A stretch of DNA of 64,000 nucleotides, from NCBI GenBank assembly GCA_018881555.1, contig JACAXG010000168.1, positions 961,727 to 1,025,726 of the forward strand, read 5' to 3'. A program made the translations under genes and the position numbers. Positions within the stretch are counted from its first letter, which is position 1; every line of letters starts with the position of its first letter. The notes beneath the pieces were generated by a model that saw nothing but the letters and a program-made list of their open reading frames with translations, was not told the DNA's origin and ran no database searches. This document shows, one piece after another, positions 12,901 to 23,739 of this stretch. This DNA is from Amblyornis subalaris (Eukaryota; Chordata; Aves; Passeriformes; Ptilonorhynchidae).

Positions 12901-15900
12901 CCTGCCTGATTTATATTTTCTTGTTGAACTTCGTCAATTCTCAAGCAAAGTTGAATTTGCTGGAATATTTGGACATACTTTTTCTTGCACCACACGTCGT
13001 TTTCCTTGTATTTTTCCAGATTTGTGTTGTGCAGTAACTGTGCTGTAGAGGAGGGAAAGAGAGAATTTGGGATCGTTTGGATCTTATTTTTGTCTCTGTT
13101 TTCTGCCTTTGGTATAGAGGCATGCTTTGACACAACCTTAATATTTTTGGTCGTATTGCACTTCACAATCAGATCTCCCAAATATTTTCTGTATTTAAAA
13201 TAACTGTTATATTTTCTGTGGGATCAGCGATTTACATTTCAGACTATTCCTTTTTGATGTTTATTTATTCCCTTCCTTTTTTTTTTTGCCTGTAAATATT
13301 TATCCAGGCTTTTATAAAATGTAATCATTGCCTTATAATAATTTTAAAAAAAAAAAAGCGAGGAGGGGATGGCAGGTAAGGGCCCATCTGTGTACTTGTG
13401 TTTATTAAAGTGCTTAGAATGTGTCCCTGGAGCAGAATAGTCTCTGTGTGGTGAAATTGAAATAATTGATGTTGTCACTAAGTGCAATAACATCTCATTT
13501 GCTGTAAGTCAGAGGTTTCCTGCTGTTTTATCAGTGGGTCAAAACCACAGAGCTTCACTGCTAGGTGGTGGTACTCTTAAAAAACCCAGAAATGCAAGGG
13601 TAACACTGTTCCAGCAAACAGTAATTCCCAGATTCCTTCCAGTAACAGTTCAGTTCGTAAATTGTAGATCAGAGTGACATTTGTTTTCNATAAAACACGT
13701 TGACTGGGAGAACTGCAGTTCCTTTTCCAGTGGGCTACAGGTTCTCCATAAAACTCTCTGGTCGTAACTTTTTATGTCCCATCCCTCAATAAAACCCAGC
13801 CACCTCCGGGCAGAACGTGACAAACACCGGGTGAGACACNGGAGCTGCGCCGGAGCCGTGGGCGGGCGACAGAGCCCGGGGAGGGCTGGGGGGCAGCTGG
13901 GGCTGTTGGGCAGGACAGCAGAGGCATCGTGGGCAGGCAGGCAGAAATGCACTTGGGTTTGAGGGATCAGACGTGTCCTCGTGGGATGGATGAGGTCAGA
14001 GCTGGTGAGTGGTGCTGAGCTGAGGCTGCACTGCTGCTGGTAGTGGGGCAGGGGCACAACTCAGGCCTGAGCACACAGAGCCTCTGCCATGGGTACAGAA
14101 AAGGACAGTGACTTCTGCTTTAATTTTCTTGGTGTTTTACATGGGTTTTAGAAACCATTTATTCAGTTTCTGAGCTTTAAAGACTTACCCTCATATTTGG
14201 TACAATTGAGTGTCTTCAGCTTCAGGAAGGGAAACTCCAGCTTTGAAGGGTCTCCAAGCCTTGGTGGTTCAGTTGAACATAACTGCAGTTATTAATTGAT
14301 TTCTTTATGGGATTAATTAGACTTTCTTTAGCTTCATGTATCTGCTCAAGCATCTGAGCAACATCAGTCTTGCATGCATTTATCCTTGAGCCAGCCCTGT
14401 CCAGTGTGTTCCTGTGTAGGCAGTGCTTGCTTACATGGAGTAGCAGGATCCAGTAGCTCACACAGTCTGTGGTGGGAAAGAGGATTAAATTATGTCCTTA
14501 AGTCTTAAACTGGCAGATTAGTCATTTGTTCAGTCTTCTCCTAAAAATTGAATATTAATTGAATATTCCACTTTCATGTCTGTGCTCATATAATTTATTT
14601 TTTTTAATGGAGGTATGTCTATACNAGCTGGCAATTTTATATATATTATACGTGTTTTTGTACACACACACATGAAACTTGATTCAAGTTGTTGAAAAGT
14701 TAGGCAGCTGAATAAATCTTAGGCTTTAGGCCGTTATTTAGTACTTGGAAACAGTTTAAACCTGTGATTTTGCAGTATTGTATAACTGTTTCCCAGTTTG
14801 TGATTCAAAACATGCCCTGCTGGAACTGGCACTGGTTCTGTCTCAGCTTTCGTCCTGTGGGTATGTCACAGTGTGCCCAAAATTACAGTGAGCACAGTGA
14901 CAGTGCACAGTTGTGTTCATCGAGTAGCAGATGTCATTTAATTGCTGTCCAGCTTGAGAAGGAAGTTCCTGGAAGTCCTGGGTACTGGGATTTTGACTCT
15001 GGTTCCATGCTCGTCACTGTAGCTCCTTGCTCTGAGGGGTGAGGTCACTCGTTTGTCCTTCTGATCTCGTCTGCCGTGCAGGATAGCTGTGGATTTGAAT
15101 AGGAAAACAACAAGTGATGTCAGTTTTATAAGCAATGTTTTGTCAGTTCTCTTATTCCCCGAATTTTTTCCCCAACATTCTTTTGTAACCCCTTGTGTGG
15201 AGTCAGTGTCGTCTGGTTTTCAGAACCACCAGCATCTTGTTTACTGGGGTTTAGTGTTTGACAGACTTCGCTGAACTGAGTGACTCAGAGCAGTGTTGAA
15301 AACCCTCCCGTGCTTCCCTCACTCACGTGCAGCCCCGGAGCAGGCACACGCACATCCCTGTGCTCCGGGCTCTGCCGTGCCTGGCCACTAAAGCAGAGAG
15401 TGGTGGCTATTTAGGGAACAAGGAAGAGGATCAGGGCAGACCTGGAGTGAAGTTGCTGCGCTGGGATCGCTGCTCAGATGCTCTCAGTCAGCCTGTTGAG
15501 CCCCAGTGCGTGTGACTGGCAGTAACCGCTGAAGCCCCACCAGTGTCCCGGGGAGCTCCCGGGGTCTCAGCCCGGGCTCTGCCTCCTCCTCCCGAGCTGC
15601 CGTGGGGTGCAGGCAGCTGCCAGCCCTCCCAGCTTCCCGGGATTGCTGGCCCTGGGTGTCCCAGAGCTCTTCCTGAAGGCCAGCCTGGCTCTCTGGGCAG
15701 TTCCAGCTGAGAAGGCAGATGAGTGGTATCCTCACCGAGTGCTGTGTCTGTTTTAATGAGCTGAGTGTAGCCCCCAGTGGAAGGGTCGTACTGGTTTATG
15801 TGTGGGTAAACGAATCTGTGGGGTTGGTAAATGCCCTCTGCAGGGAGGGGAACTAGGATCCTGAGCAGGCAGAGCCCTGAGCCCTGCCCTTCTCCAGGTC

Positions 15901-18900
15901 TGTGTCCATGACCCCCCCAGGCCATGTCCCCGGGACAGCTCCCTGTGCCAGCTGAGATCATCTGATGTGCCCTGGCCAGGAGAGCTGCCATGGGAATGGC
16001 TGGGATCTCTTCCCAGAGCGTGTGCCAGCGTTGGGACGAGGCAGTGAATCAGCCTCCTCGTGCTCTGACAGCCAGGGCACGGGGCAGAGCCATCCCTGGG
16101 CTCAGACCTCGCTCAGCAGAGGGGCTGTGGCTGCTCTGGTGTTCTGGGATCTATAGTTCACATAGCCTTGGCACTGCCCAAAGTCTGCACGTCTTCCTGT
16201 GGATCCTCAGCCTCATGGATGTGATTGCATTCACAGCAGGCAGAAACAAACAACAGACTGACCCCTTTCATAATGTTTATTTTAACCTTCTGCCCAGAAA
16301 TGGGCACAGTTTTACGTGAGGAAAACTGCTGAGCCCTGTCAGAGAATGGGTTTGAATTACTCAATTTGAAATATGTGAGATGCCCTTTGATACAGCCCAG
16401 AGGGGTCAGGACAGCGTTTGCCAAGTGGCCAAGTGGTGGCTTTTTGTCAAGTGCCCTGAGAAACATCCCACAGCCCAGCATGGCACTTACTCCTGTTTCA
16501 TGAAGCTTTACCTCGAGTGCACTTGGTATTCGTGCTGGTGCTCCTTGCTAATGGAATTCTGAGGTCAAGCCAGGGCGTGTGGGTTGGTGTGTGTGCCCAC
16601 ATGCAGGAGCTGTAGGTGCAGGGCAGTGCCACACATGGTCCAGTTCCATGTGGAAGGAATCGTGCGACAGCTGTGTTTGGGAATGGTGGGGTTTTACACT
16701 TGATCTGGTTTAATACAGTTTCAGTAGTTTGTATTTCTGTCTTTCAAAAGCCATCAGAATTCCTGCCAGTTTTTGCCCCTTGGGAAAGGCGTGTTCCTTG
16801 TTTCCACTCGAGGTTTCCTTGGATGCTTGTGAGGGTATCTCTGATAATCCTCCTTACGGGCTAAGGAAAGGAGAATGGAAAAGTGATCAGCTTTGGAGGA
16901 ACGGTAGTTTCATAACCAAACCTTACTCTTAACTTCCACAGGGATCCCATTTTGTCTCTGTTATAGGTTATAATATTGTATAGGTGATGTCTTAGGAAAG
17001 GTGACACATCATTAACAAAAACCATAAATCTGTCTTCCACTCTTCAGAATTAGTCTGTTCTTCATTTCCCACCCAGAACTAATTCTGCAATATTCACAGC
17101 AAGCAGCTGTAAAAGCACACATAAAAGAGATTGCTGCGTCAGATGAAGTACTAAATAAAAGGAGTTCTGTCTTGATGCAAGGTTTCATTAAAAGAGGAAA
17201 AAAACAGTATATAAAAACACAATGTTTGTTATTCTGATTCCAAGATTTTCCTTTGGTTGTCAACATGACTTTCCATTTGTGGTTAGAAACGTGTTTATTA
17301 CAGTACAAAGATAATGAAATTTAATTGCAGTGGTAGTCATCAATTCAGGAATGTAAATGGGTACAGGTATAAAGTCACTTTGAAAACTGAGAAGTTACGG
17401 GAAGGTACTGCTCTTAGTAGTGAGAAAATCTGCATTAAATTAGGGACACTTCTCAAAAGTATTGAAAGAATTAGAGAAATCTCGACTCTAGTGTGGAGCT
17501 CCATCATGTTTCCTTAGGAAGATGAGATACTCTGGGACTGCCAGGCTCGGAGAACTCGCACTGAAGCTGATTTTTGTGTCACATTGGTGCTGATGGCTGT
17601 TGATAGCAGAACTTGCTGATGAGTCCTTGGTGCAGACAGGCTCCCTTTGTGAAGGCACTGGGATTCAGGACGTCACAGTCCTCGTCCTGCACTCGGGGCC
17701 AGTGTTTATCTGTGTCACCAAGGCAATCACCTCCGTGGCTCACTGGGAAATGGAGCGTCCGTTGCCGTGCGATAGCTCACGTAGGGCTCCTCATCTGCCT
17801 CCACTCCCTGCTCTGAGTGCAGTGTGGAAAAACAGACCCAGAACTTGGAGATAGCCAGATATTTCACTAATTCCTATGCTTTTATTCCTCAGGCAGAGGA
17901 TGAATCTCCCATGTATGTATGAACAATGCAAACACATGCTCATGGTTGCCCGAGAGCTCTCCCGGCTCCAAGTCTCCTACGAGGAGTATCTCTGCATGAA
18001 GACGTTGCTTCTCCTCTCTACAAGTAGGTGAACAGCTCAATACCAAGCTTTTGGCATTTTGCATCCACAGAAGTATGTGGTGGATTTGCAGTAGATATTG
18101 TGAGATAGATTTATACAGTATGCTACATGCTGGTTTTTATCTTTGTGTAGGATGTGTTGGAGTTGAACAAGTCACAGCTTAGTAAAATTCTGTCTGTACT
18201 GCACAGAAGTTCAAAGTGCAGTGTCACAAATAGTCCTTTTAGAAAATACAGAAATAAAGTGAGACAACATAACTAATATAAGTTATGTGTAAATACCTTT
18301 TACAGTTTTCCTTTTCCCCTCTGTTGATCTCACTGATAACCACTGGCTCTGTTCTCCTCGTGCTCTGTGGGGTTGGAGCTCTGTGGGGATCTGAGCTGCA
18401 GCCTGGGCTCGGCTGCAATCCAGGGACTCACACAGCAAAGAGCAGAGTGCGTGTGGTGTGTGTGTGTGTGCTGGGGTGGGTGTGAGCCGGGCAGCTCACA
18501 CGGGAGTGCCTGTGTGTCCTGGGAAATCTCATCCCATCCCATCCCACGGCCGTCACGGCGATCCCGAGGGAGCTGCCTCAGGCAGTGACTGACGTCTTTC
18601 TGCTACTGCCTGGCACACTGGGTTTGGTTCAGTGCAGTGACAGAGGTGCCAACGTGCTTGAAAGGTAGCAAGAGCAGCAGTGCTAGTGAAGATTTGTAAG
18701 TGTAGAACTTCAGTACTCCTGCATCATCCTCATCAGATGGTTTGGGTTACAAGGGACCTGAAACATGATAAAAAGTAAATAGTATTAAGCTCATTACACT
18801 GAGAGTGTAAACATTCCTTGTATTTAGTATTCCCGGTGAATAATAGCATTAATTCTTATAAAGAAATGAGAACTTGTTCACCTTGGGCTTTTTCCCGATA

Positions 18901-21900
18901 GGAGCAGGAGGAATGGGAACCCCAGCACTGCTCACATGTCAGGGCAGAGGGTGACGGGTGTGAGCAGGGTAGTGTGAGGGGCACTGTGGTGCCATGGCCA
19001 GTTCCCCCAGTGCCCAGTGCCCCACCAGCCTGGCAGTGCCCAGCACTGCCTCCCTGCCAAGCCGAGAACTGGGACAAGGGCTCTTTTCAGAGGGAACTTT
19101 CAGCCTCTCACAGCCGTGGGCTTTGTAGGAACTTAAAACTTCCCTGAAACTGCAGATTTCAAACAGTTTCTGTTTGATTCTGAAATCTCTCCCAAAAATT
19201 CCTCAAGTGTTTTGGGTGTGGTGTAGGCCAGCTTTCCTCAGAGGAACTGGAAATTTCCACAGAGAAATTTCCATGGCAGAAGTGGTGAGGAGCAGCACTG
19301 GCAGAATTCAGCCCCTCCAGGAGCGGGGCCGGGCGGGCGCTGGTGCTGCCCAGAGGGGCCTCTCTGCTCGAGTTCCAGTGGGAGACAATTTATCTTAATT
19401 TTGTTAAGTACATACATTGTTTAAGTGGTGCATTGTGGAACGTCTGCAGTTTGAATAGCTGAAATTTCTATAGCTCTTCAATCCACGACTTGACAATTTA
19501 AATTTGTTTATTGTGTTTCTGTGTTAAGTTTTCCAAGAGAAGTGGAGGAGGAGGAGTAAAACAGGAATCCCACACAGGTCTAGACTTGCAGCTCACACAC
19601 AGACATAGCTCAGAGACCTTTTCCATGTGAATTATTGAAACAGCTGACATGTTCCATGTCCTGTGTAGGCAAGGCAGACAAGAGACTTCATTCCAGCATC
19701 TCTCAGATGCTGACAGTGCAGGGAAGGTTGGATTTCCTAAGGAAAGGACTGTGCTTTATGGCTTCTGTCCTCCTCATGCTTTCAGTTGCCTTTGCCNNNN
19801 NNNNNNNNNNNNNNNNNNNNNNNNNNNNNNNNNNNNNNNNNNNNNNNNNNNNNNNNNNNNNNNNNNNNNNNNNNNNNNNNNNNNNNNNNNNNNNNNNNNN
19901 NNNNNNNNNNNNNNNNNNNNNNNNNNNNNNNNNNNNNNNNNNNNNNNNNNNNNNNNNNNNNNNNNNNNNNNNNNNNNNNNNCTTCTCTTCTCTTCTCTTC
20001 TCTTCTCTTCTCTTCTCTTCTCTTCTCTTCTCTTCTCTTCTCTTCTCTTCTCTTCTCTTCTCTTCTCTTCTCTGTCTTCAGCTCTTTCCATTCACTTCAC
20101 CAAGGTGGTCAGAGGTTTCAAAGGAAGCACCTTAAGGACCTCAGAGTCCATGTGCTCAATTTGTCCAGATTAGGACCATCCCCATAGGAAGATGTAGGCA
20201 CAGGGACTTCACCTGGATTTGAATCCCCAGGCCTTGCGTTTCCGTCCCCAGCACCCCATCTCCCCAGCACTACCTCGATGTCCCATCCCTATTCCAAAAA
20301 AGCTCTGTCCATGCCCCGATTCCCCATGGCTCAGGCAGTCCGTTTGTTGTCCAGTCTGTCACTGCCCTGCCTGGACCCGTTACTTGATCCATGTCAGGAG
20401 GCTCAGAACTGGATGATCTTTCAAGATCCTTTCCAAGCCAAGCCATCCTGTGATCCTGCCCTTGCTCTTCCCTGGGCATGCACAATTTTTATGGAACCTT
20501 CCTGATATCACGTTTCCCCAGACCTGGAGAACAGGGGAGCTCCAGCCCTGGTGGTTCTCCATCAAGGCGCTTCCAGGGCTGGGTGTTGTTGCCTCCATGG
20601 TCCAGTTTGCTTCTCTCTGGTTTTTTTATCCACAGGGATACCTGTGGAGGTTTTATTTTTATTTTGCAGGAGATCTGTGCTTTGTGTTCAGCTGATCACT
20701 GTCACATCCTGCTCTCTCCTTGTCTCTCCACTGTCACTTCAATCAGTCCAAGTCCTTTTTCTTCTGCTCACTTTCATAGAACCACAGAATGGTTTGGGTT
20801 GGACGGGATTTTAAAGCTCCTCTTGTTCCAACCTGGCCTTAGACACTTCAGGGATGGGGCAGCCACAGCTTCCCTGGGCAATCTGTGCCAGGGCCTCACC
20901 ACCCGCACAGGGAACAATTCCATATTCTGACCTAAATTTCCCCTCTTACTGCTTATCCTGTCACTACAGCTCCTGATGAAGATTCCTTCTCCATGTAACT
21001 AATGTAAGAGAATTAGAGAATTTAAATAATGATGCAGTTGAGTTTTATAATAATGTCTCAAAGGTTGGTATCCATGTTGCAGTTCCCAAGGAAGGCCTGA
21101 AGAGCCAGTCCCTGTTTGAGGAGATCCGCATGACGTACATCAAGGAGCTGGGCAAGGCCATCGTGAAGAGGGAAGGGAACTCCAGCCAGAACTGGCAGCG
21201 ATTTTATCAGCTGACTAAACTGCTGGACTCTATGCATGATGTAAGTCCTTGCAGGAATGCTGTAGGCATTCCAGAGAAATACGTTTGGGGCGGGGACAGT
21301 GATCTCCTCCAGCTTTTTTCAGTTAAAGGGACAAATACTGGGGGAGGAGGAGGAGGAGGTCATGCTCCTCTGCTGTCTCACTAGAGGTGAATTGACAGCC
21401 TTGAACGTGGTGCTCTCAGGCTACTTCTGCAGTGCGATCCACAGCAATTAATTCTATAATTAATCTAATTCTCAGTCTCTTCAGCTTTTAAAAATTATGT
21501 TGCTTTAAAATGGAGGGACTCAGAGACTGTAACTGATTTTGCAGCAGAAGCAGAAATGTGACGTTTAAAACCAGTGTGATCTCAGTGCCCAATTAGTAAA
21601 GAATTTATGGAATAGTTTGAAATTGCATTAAAATAATGTGTAGTGTTAGCAGTGATCTAATTTTGAAGGAATTTTGGAATTCAGACAGTCTCCTTTGGCA
21701 ATTTAATTCTAATTACACGTGTAGCGCAAAGCAGTGTTTAAGATAAGGGAAACTTTGAGACCTCAGAGTTGCTGGTTTTTTCTTGTTACTGTACCAAGCA
21801 CCTGGAAAGATCTAACTTAGCTTATCCATGCGTGTGTTATTTGTCTGCTGGAATGGGAATTGATACCGAGTCTCCTCAGTGTTTGTAGAGACCTTGCACA

Positions 21901-22235
21901 GTCAGTTTGTTTGGTTTATATCAGAGTGCCATGGACAATAATTAATAAACTAAATGAGGATTCCTGTGCACATCTTGCCCGAGCCCCATCCTGTGGGCAG
22001 GAGCTGGGGAGGAGGGAGGATGGAGGTGAATGTTCTCTGGATGTCTTTGTGTGCAAGTAATTCTTTGTCTTGTCACTCGTAGGTGGTTGAAAATCTTCTG
22101 AGCTTTTGCTTCCAGACATTTTTGGATAAATCCATGAGTATTGAGTTCCCAGAAATGTTGGCAGAAATCATCAGCAATCAGATACCAAAATATTCCAATG
22201 GAAATATCAAGAAGCTCTTGTTTCATCAGAAGTGA
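772..22235 (+). CDS. NR3C1: Glucocorticoid receptor, spliced 3' part of the coding region (exons 3-9)
   Basis: This is a ligand-activated nuclear receptor that binds cortisol or corticosterone in the cytosol, moves to the nucleus and binds glucocorticoid response elements as a dimer. The spliced coding region joins 772-935, 4844-4960, 9564-9842, 12310-12454, 17893-18023, 21083-21240 and 22083-22235. All introns have AG and GT ends and compatible phases, giving 381 complete residues after a split first codon. Visible in order are the DNA-binding domain (about 75 residues, two C4 zinc fingers, P-box CGSCKV, D-box AGRND), a basic hinge RKTKKKIKG, and a full ligand-binding domain ending LLFHQK. 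The large exon 2 with the N-terminal transactivation region lies left of the window. Exon lengths 117, 279, 145, 131 and 158 equal the human ones as I recall them. MR, PR and AR paralogues are excluded by the C-terminus and DBD sequence. Confidence 0.98.
936..4843 (+). other. NR3C1: NR3C1 intron 3
   Basis: A 3.9-kb intron between the two zinc-finger exons, with donor GTAGG and acceptor CCCAG. Apart from one minus-strand CR1 fragment at 2338-2445 it is unique AT-rich sequence. Open frames inside are short and show no recognisable protein. Confidence 0.9.
2338..2445 (-). repeat. CR1 LINE 3'-end fragment
   Basis: The reverse complement carries the typical CR1 tail pattern: AGAATCATTTAGGTTGGAAA followed by the 'gacc...aagatcatcaagtccaacc' block. 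The older, diverged sequence and the lack of any reverse-transcriptase frame mark a truncated dead copy. Confidence 0.8.
4844..4960 (+). CDS. NR3C1: NR3C1 exon 4: second zinc finger
   Basis: The 117-nt exon encodes [20 protein letters not shown], then [18 protein letters not shown]. Zinc-finger 2 cysteines are C of YLC, C of NDC, and the pair in CPAC. The D-box AGRND mediates dimer contacts, and [13 protein letters not shown] includes part of the bipartite nuclear localisation signal that runs into exon 5. The residues appear identical to the human exon. Nearly all third codon positions are G or C, unlike exons 6-9 of the same gene. Confidence 0.98.
6473..6590 (-). repeat. CR1 LINE 3'-end fragment
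   Basis: The plus strand reads atagaatcagagaatcatgg, then the GGGTTGGAAAGGTCCTTAAA block and the 'ggttgctccaagcccc' block. This is the reverse complement of the CR1 tail, including its short terminal repeats. Confidence 0.85.
7403..7455 (-). repeat. Short CR1 LINE 3'-end fragment
   Basis: Only about 50 bases are recognisable: ATGGAATCATTAAGGCTGGA followed by 'aaagacctgcag'. It fits the last part of CR1 in reverse orientation. Confidence 0.65.
9564..9842 (+). CDS. NR3C1: NR3C1 exon 5: hinge and start of the ligand-binding domain
   Basis: The 279-nt exon begins after CCCTTTCCAG and ends at CCA G before GTAATG. It encodes [10 protein letters not shown] (basic hinge and localisation signal), an Ala/Pro-rich hinge segment ([17 protein letters not shown]), then the start of the [23 protein letters not shown] and the segment with [20 protein letters not shown]. 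The Asn of LNMLGG and the Gln of GRQV correspond to human Asn564 and Gln570, which contact steroid. The hinge differs strongly from the mammalian sequence as I recall it, while length is kept. Codon third positions are almost all G or C, in sharp contrast to exons 6-9. Confidence 0.97.
10127..10292 (-). repeat. CR1 LINE 3'-end fragment
   Basis: The plus strand shows cacagaatcccagaatggtt and the GTTGGAAGGACCTTAAAGCT block, then 'ggcaggaacaccttccacta' and 'agcctggccttggacactt'. This is the reverse complement of a well-preserved CR1 tail. Confidence 0.9.
10951..11013 (+). repeat. Diverged CR1 LINE tail
   Basis: The sequence 'ttcttgatcttcggggacat' followed by 'cagtgattctgggattctgtg' matches the CR1 3' terminus in forward orientation, including the degenerate terminal attctgtg repeats. 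Only about 60 bases are recognisable. Confidence 0.55.
12310..12454 (+). CDS. NR3C1: NR3C1 exon 6: ligand-binding domain helices 4-5
   Basis: The 145-nt exon encodes [40 protein letters not shown] and FAPDLIINE. The segment [11 protein letters not shown] is the nuclear-receptor signature of helices 3-5. The Arg in GWRS corresponds to human Arg611, which binds the steroid A-ring ketone, and the Met residues of MFLMAF line the pocket. The bird residues KQSNGN replace human RQSSAN. The exon ends in phase 2 (AAC GA) before GTGAGT. Confidence 0.98.
12455..17892 (+). other. NR3C1: NR3C1 intron 6
   Basis: The longest NR3C1 intron here, 5.4 kb, from GTGAGT to TCCTCAG. I see no CR1 copy. Local features are short T and A runs near 13276 and 13346, a small CpG-rich patch at about 13800-13900, and moderately GC-rich sequence around 15300-16150. 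Open frames there look like chance frames in GC-rich DNA. Confidence 0.88.
17893..18023 (+). CDS. NR3C1: NR3C1 exon 7: ligand-binding domain, steroid-contact helix 7
   Basis: The 131-nt exon encodes [20 protein letters not shown], then [23 protein letters not shown]. The Met of CMY, the Gln of EQC and the Met of KHM correspond to human Met639, Gln642 and Met646, all pocket residues, and are kept. The segment MVARELSRL differs from human YVSSELHRL, so this is one of the more changed parts of the domain. It ends ACA A before GTAGGT. Confidence 0.98.
18449..18470. repeat. Short (GT)n microsatellite
   Basis: The stretch is an interrupted run of GT dinucleotides about 20 bases long inside NR3C1 intron 7. 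Confidence 0.8.
18733..18772 (-). repeat. Possible CR1 scrap
   Basis: The sequence agatggtttgggttacaagg followed by 'gacctgaaacatga' resembles the reversed CR1 tail. It is too short for certainty. Confidence 0.45.
19797..19981. other. Assembly gap (185 N)
   Basis: An uninterrupted run of N directly abuts a CTTCT pentamer array. This suggests the gap is an unresolved continuation of that repeat. Protein-like frames that run through it are artefacts. Confidence 0.97.
19982..20073. repeat. (CTTCT)n pentanucleotide microsatellite
   Basis: About 18 perfect tandem copies of CTTCT run from the edge of the gap to 20073. The strand is pure pyrimidine and its complement pure purine, a composition that can form triplex (H-DNA). 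The real array is probably longer, since it starts at the gap. Confidence 0.97.
20405..20457 (+). repeat. CR1 LINE tail fragment
   Basis: It reads 'ggatgatctttcaagatcct', then a degenerate 'ttccaagccaagccatcctgtgatcctg'. This matches the forward CR1 3' end with its terminal repeat motif. Confidence 0.7.
20773..20968 (-). repeat. CR1 LINE 3'-end fragment
   Basis: The plus strand starts tcatagaaccacagaatggt, continues with 'ttgggttgga' and the 'gggatggggcagccacagct' block, and ends near 'cttatcctgtcactaca'. It is a reversed CR1 tail of about 200 bases, ending about 115 bases before exon 8. Confidence 0.9.
21083..21240 (+). CDS. NR3C1: NR3C1 exon 8: ligand-binding domain helices 9-10
   Basis: The 158-nt exon encodes [40 protein letters not shown] and [13 protein letters not shown]. 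The first residue, formed across the junction, is Ile rather than the human Val. [13 protein letters not shown] is the conserved helix 10 dimerisation region of steroid receptors. It ends on a complete codon before GTAAGT, the position at which mammals choose between GR-alpha and GR-beta exon 9 sequences. Confidence 0.98.
21241..22082 (+). other. NR3C1: NR3C1 intron 8
   Basis: A short 842-base intron from GTAAGT to ...CTCGTAG. A GGA-rich run lies at about 21341-21358. No repeat family or exon was recognised. Confidence 0.9.
22083..22235 (+). CDS. NR3C1: NR3C1 exon 9 coding part: AF-2 and C-terminus (GR-alpha)
   Basis: The 153 coding bases encode [40 protein letters not shown] and [10 protein letters not shown], then TGA at 22233-22235. 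[10 protein letters not shown] is the AF-2 core helix 12 that recruits LxxLL coactivators. Cys and Thr of CFQT match human Cys736 and Thr739 in the pocket. The residue matching human Tyr735 is Phe here, as in the mineralocorticoid receptor. This is the hormone-binding alpha C-terminus at full length. Confidence 0.98.
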   Translation: MVENLLSFCFQTFLDKSMSIEFPEMLAEIISNQIPKYSNGNIKKLLFHQK

Positions 22236-22717
22236 CTGCCTTAACACAAAGGGTTGCCTTAAGAAACCGTCACACGATAGCTTTGTTTTGTAAAGAGAAA
22301 ACCTACAGAACTTGTTCCTTTTGTCCTCGCAGGTGTTTCTTTTGTAATTATGCACTACATGTGGTTTACAGAGGGCCAAGAGTTAGGCTGGAGAAGCAGT
22401 GGATTTCTCACGTTTGGGAAAGAATTGGGGAGAAAGGAAAGGAAAAGAAATCGTATTTGGCAGAAATTTTCTCTCTCCCCTCGTGCACCATCCCTGGATG
22501 CATCAAACCACCAGTGACAAGCTCTGAGGCTGTTACGAACATTCTGCTAATTAATTAATTAATTGCTGCAGTTGGCTGGAGACAATTTTTTAGGCTTTTT
22601 TTTTTTTATTTTAGTAAAGTGTTTTGGATTTTTTTTTTTTTTAAAGTTAAGGTAGTATTTTGGTTTATGCATGTAACCTGAAGAAAGTTTACAAGTGTAT
22701 ATCAGAAAAGGGAAGTT

Positions 22718-22724
22718 GTGCCTT
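22718..22724 (+). promoter_or_regulatory. NR3C1: Candidate miR-124 seed match
   Basis: GTGCCTT is complementary to positions 2-8 of miR-124. It is a 7-mer without the terminal A, in the AT-rich proximal 3' UTR. miR-124 is a reported regulator of mammalian GR. Confidence 0.5.
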
Positions 22725-23731
22725 TTATAGCTATTACTGTCTGGTTTTAGCAATTTCCTTTAACTTTATATACCGTGAACTCGGCTTGTTCATTTTTTCT
22801 TACATAATTTTTTTGTAATACTTCAAGATGCCTATTGTACAGCTGGTTTTTTAAGGTGGGGCAGCTCGTAGCTTTCCTAAACGACCTCTAGACAGTAAAT
22901 ACTCGAGTAGATCCATGTGAAAATGGGTTGGGCTTTTCTAACCTAACACTTTCAACTGGCTATAAAAATTGGGCTTTTTTTAAGGGCCAGGGTGGGTGGG
23001 AGAACACTCTCAAATCTCGTTTCAGTAGATGCGGATGAAACAGATCCTTTTGGTACATTGCAAAAGTGTTGGATATGCAGATTCATAGAAAATTAACCCA
23101 GTCCTAACTGGATGTAAATGAGCAGGTTATTTTATATATTGAAAAAAAAAGAAGTCTGATTTTTGCATATGATGCAACAGCCATAACGCAAAGAGTCATG
23201 GGCTGCATTGATGCCAAGAAGATCAGTCCTGACTGCCCATCAGGAAATTTTCAGGAAAATATGCATAGCTTCAGAAAAGTTTACTTCTGTGTGGAGAACT
23301 CACGTTTTCTATACACTTAAAGCTGTCATCACACGAGTATTTCTGGAGACCCCATGGACAGAGGAGGACCTGTGAGTGCTCCCAGGGCTTGGGTTTGCTC
23401 TCCTGTAGGATCCAGAATCCTCCTCTCCGGGGACTTGTCCACGCGGCTGGGACTGGATCTCCCAGCTCCAGACTCGCCTGGTTAGAGACCCAATTCCACA
23501 TCTCCACCCTTCACTGACTGCTCCATCCTCTTTCCTGGAGAGCAGGAAAGCTCCGCTATTGAGTTCGTGGTCTTAGAGTTGTCCGTCAAACTTTCTGTCT
23601 TTGTAAGGCTGCAGCCCTTCACATTGAATTCCTGGCGTGCCATAAATTCCCATAGGCCTTGTGGATTTCTCCTTGTTGCCATTGATAAGGATATTTTCGA
23701 CGTTTAGAAGCTGTAGTAGCCTTTTCTACGT

Positions 23732-23739
23732 GCACCTTA
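23732..23739 (+). promoter_or_regulatory. NR3C1: Candidate miR-18 seed match (8-mer)
   Basis: GCACCTTA is the full 8-mer target for the miR-18 seed, located in repeat-free UTR sequence. miR-18 is reported to lower GR protein in mammals. Chance occurrence of an 8-mer in 4 kb is not negligible. Confidence 0.55.

Larger units (their letters stand above)
18024..21082 (+). other. NR3C1: NR3C1 intron 7
   Basis: A 3.1-kb intron from GTAGGT to GTTGCAG. It holds a short GT repeat (18449-18470), a probable CR1 scrap (18733-18772), a 185-base assembly gap, a CTTCT microsatellite, and two CR1 fragments (20405-20457 plus, 20773-20968 minus). No exon was recognised. Confidence 0.9.

Noticed and set aside
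15484..15991. 167-codon open frame on the minus strand in NR3C1 intron 6
   Set aside because: No domain, no good splice or promoter context, and amino-acid content typical of GC-rich intronic DNA.
19635..20187. Several open frames of 105-174 codons around the N gap
   Set aside because: They are formed by reading through the 185 N and the CTTCT pentamer array, which has no stop codons in these frames.
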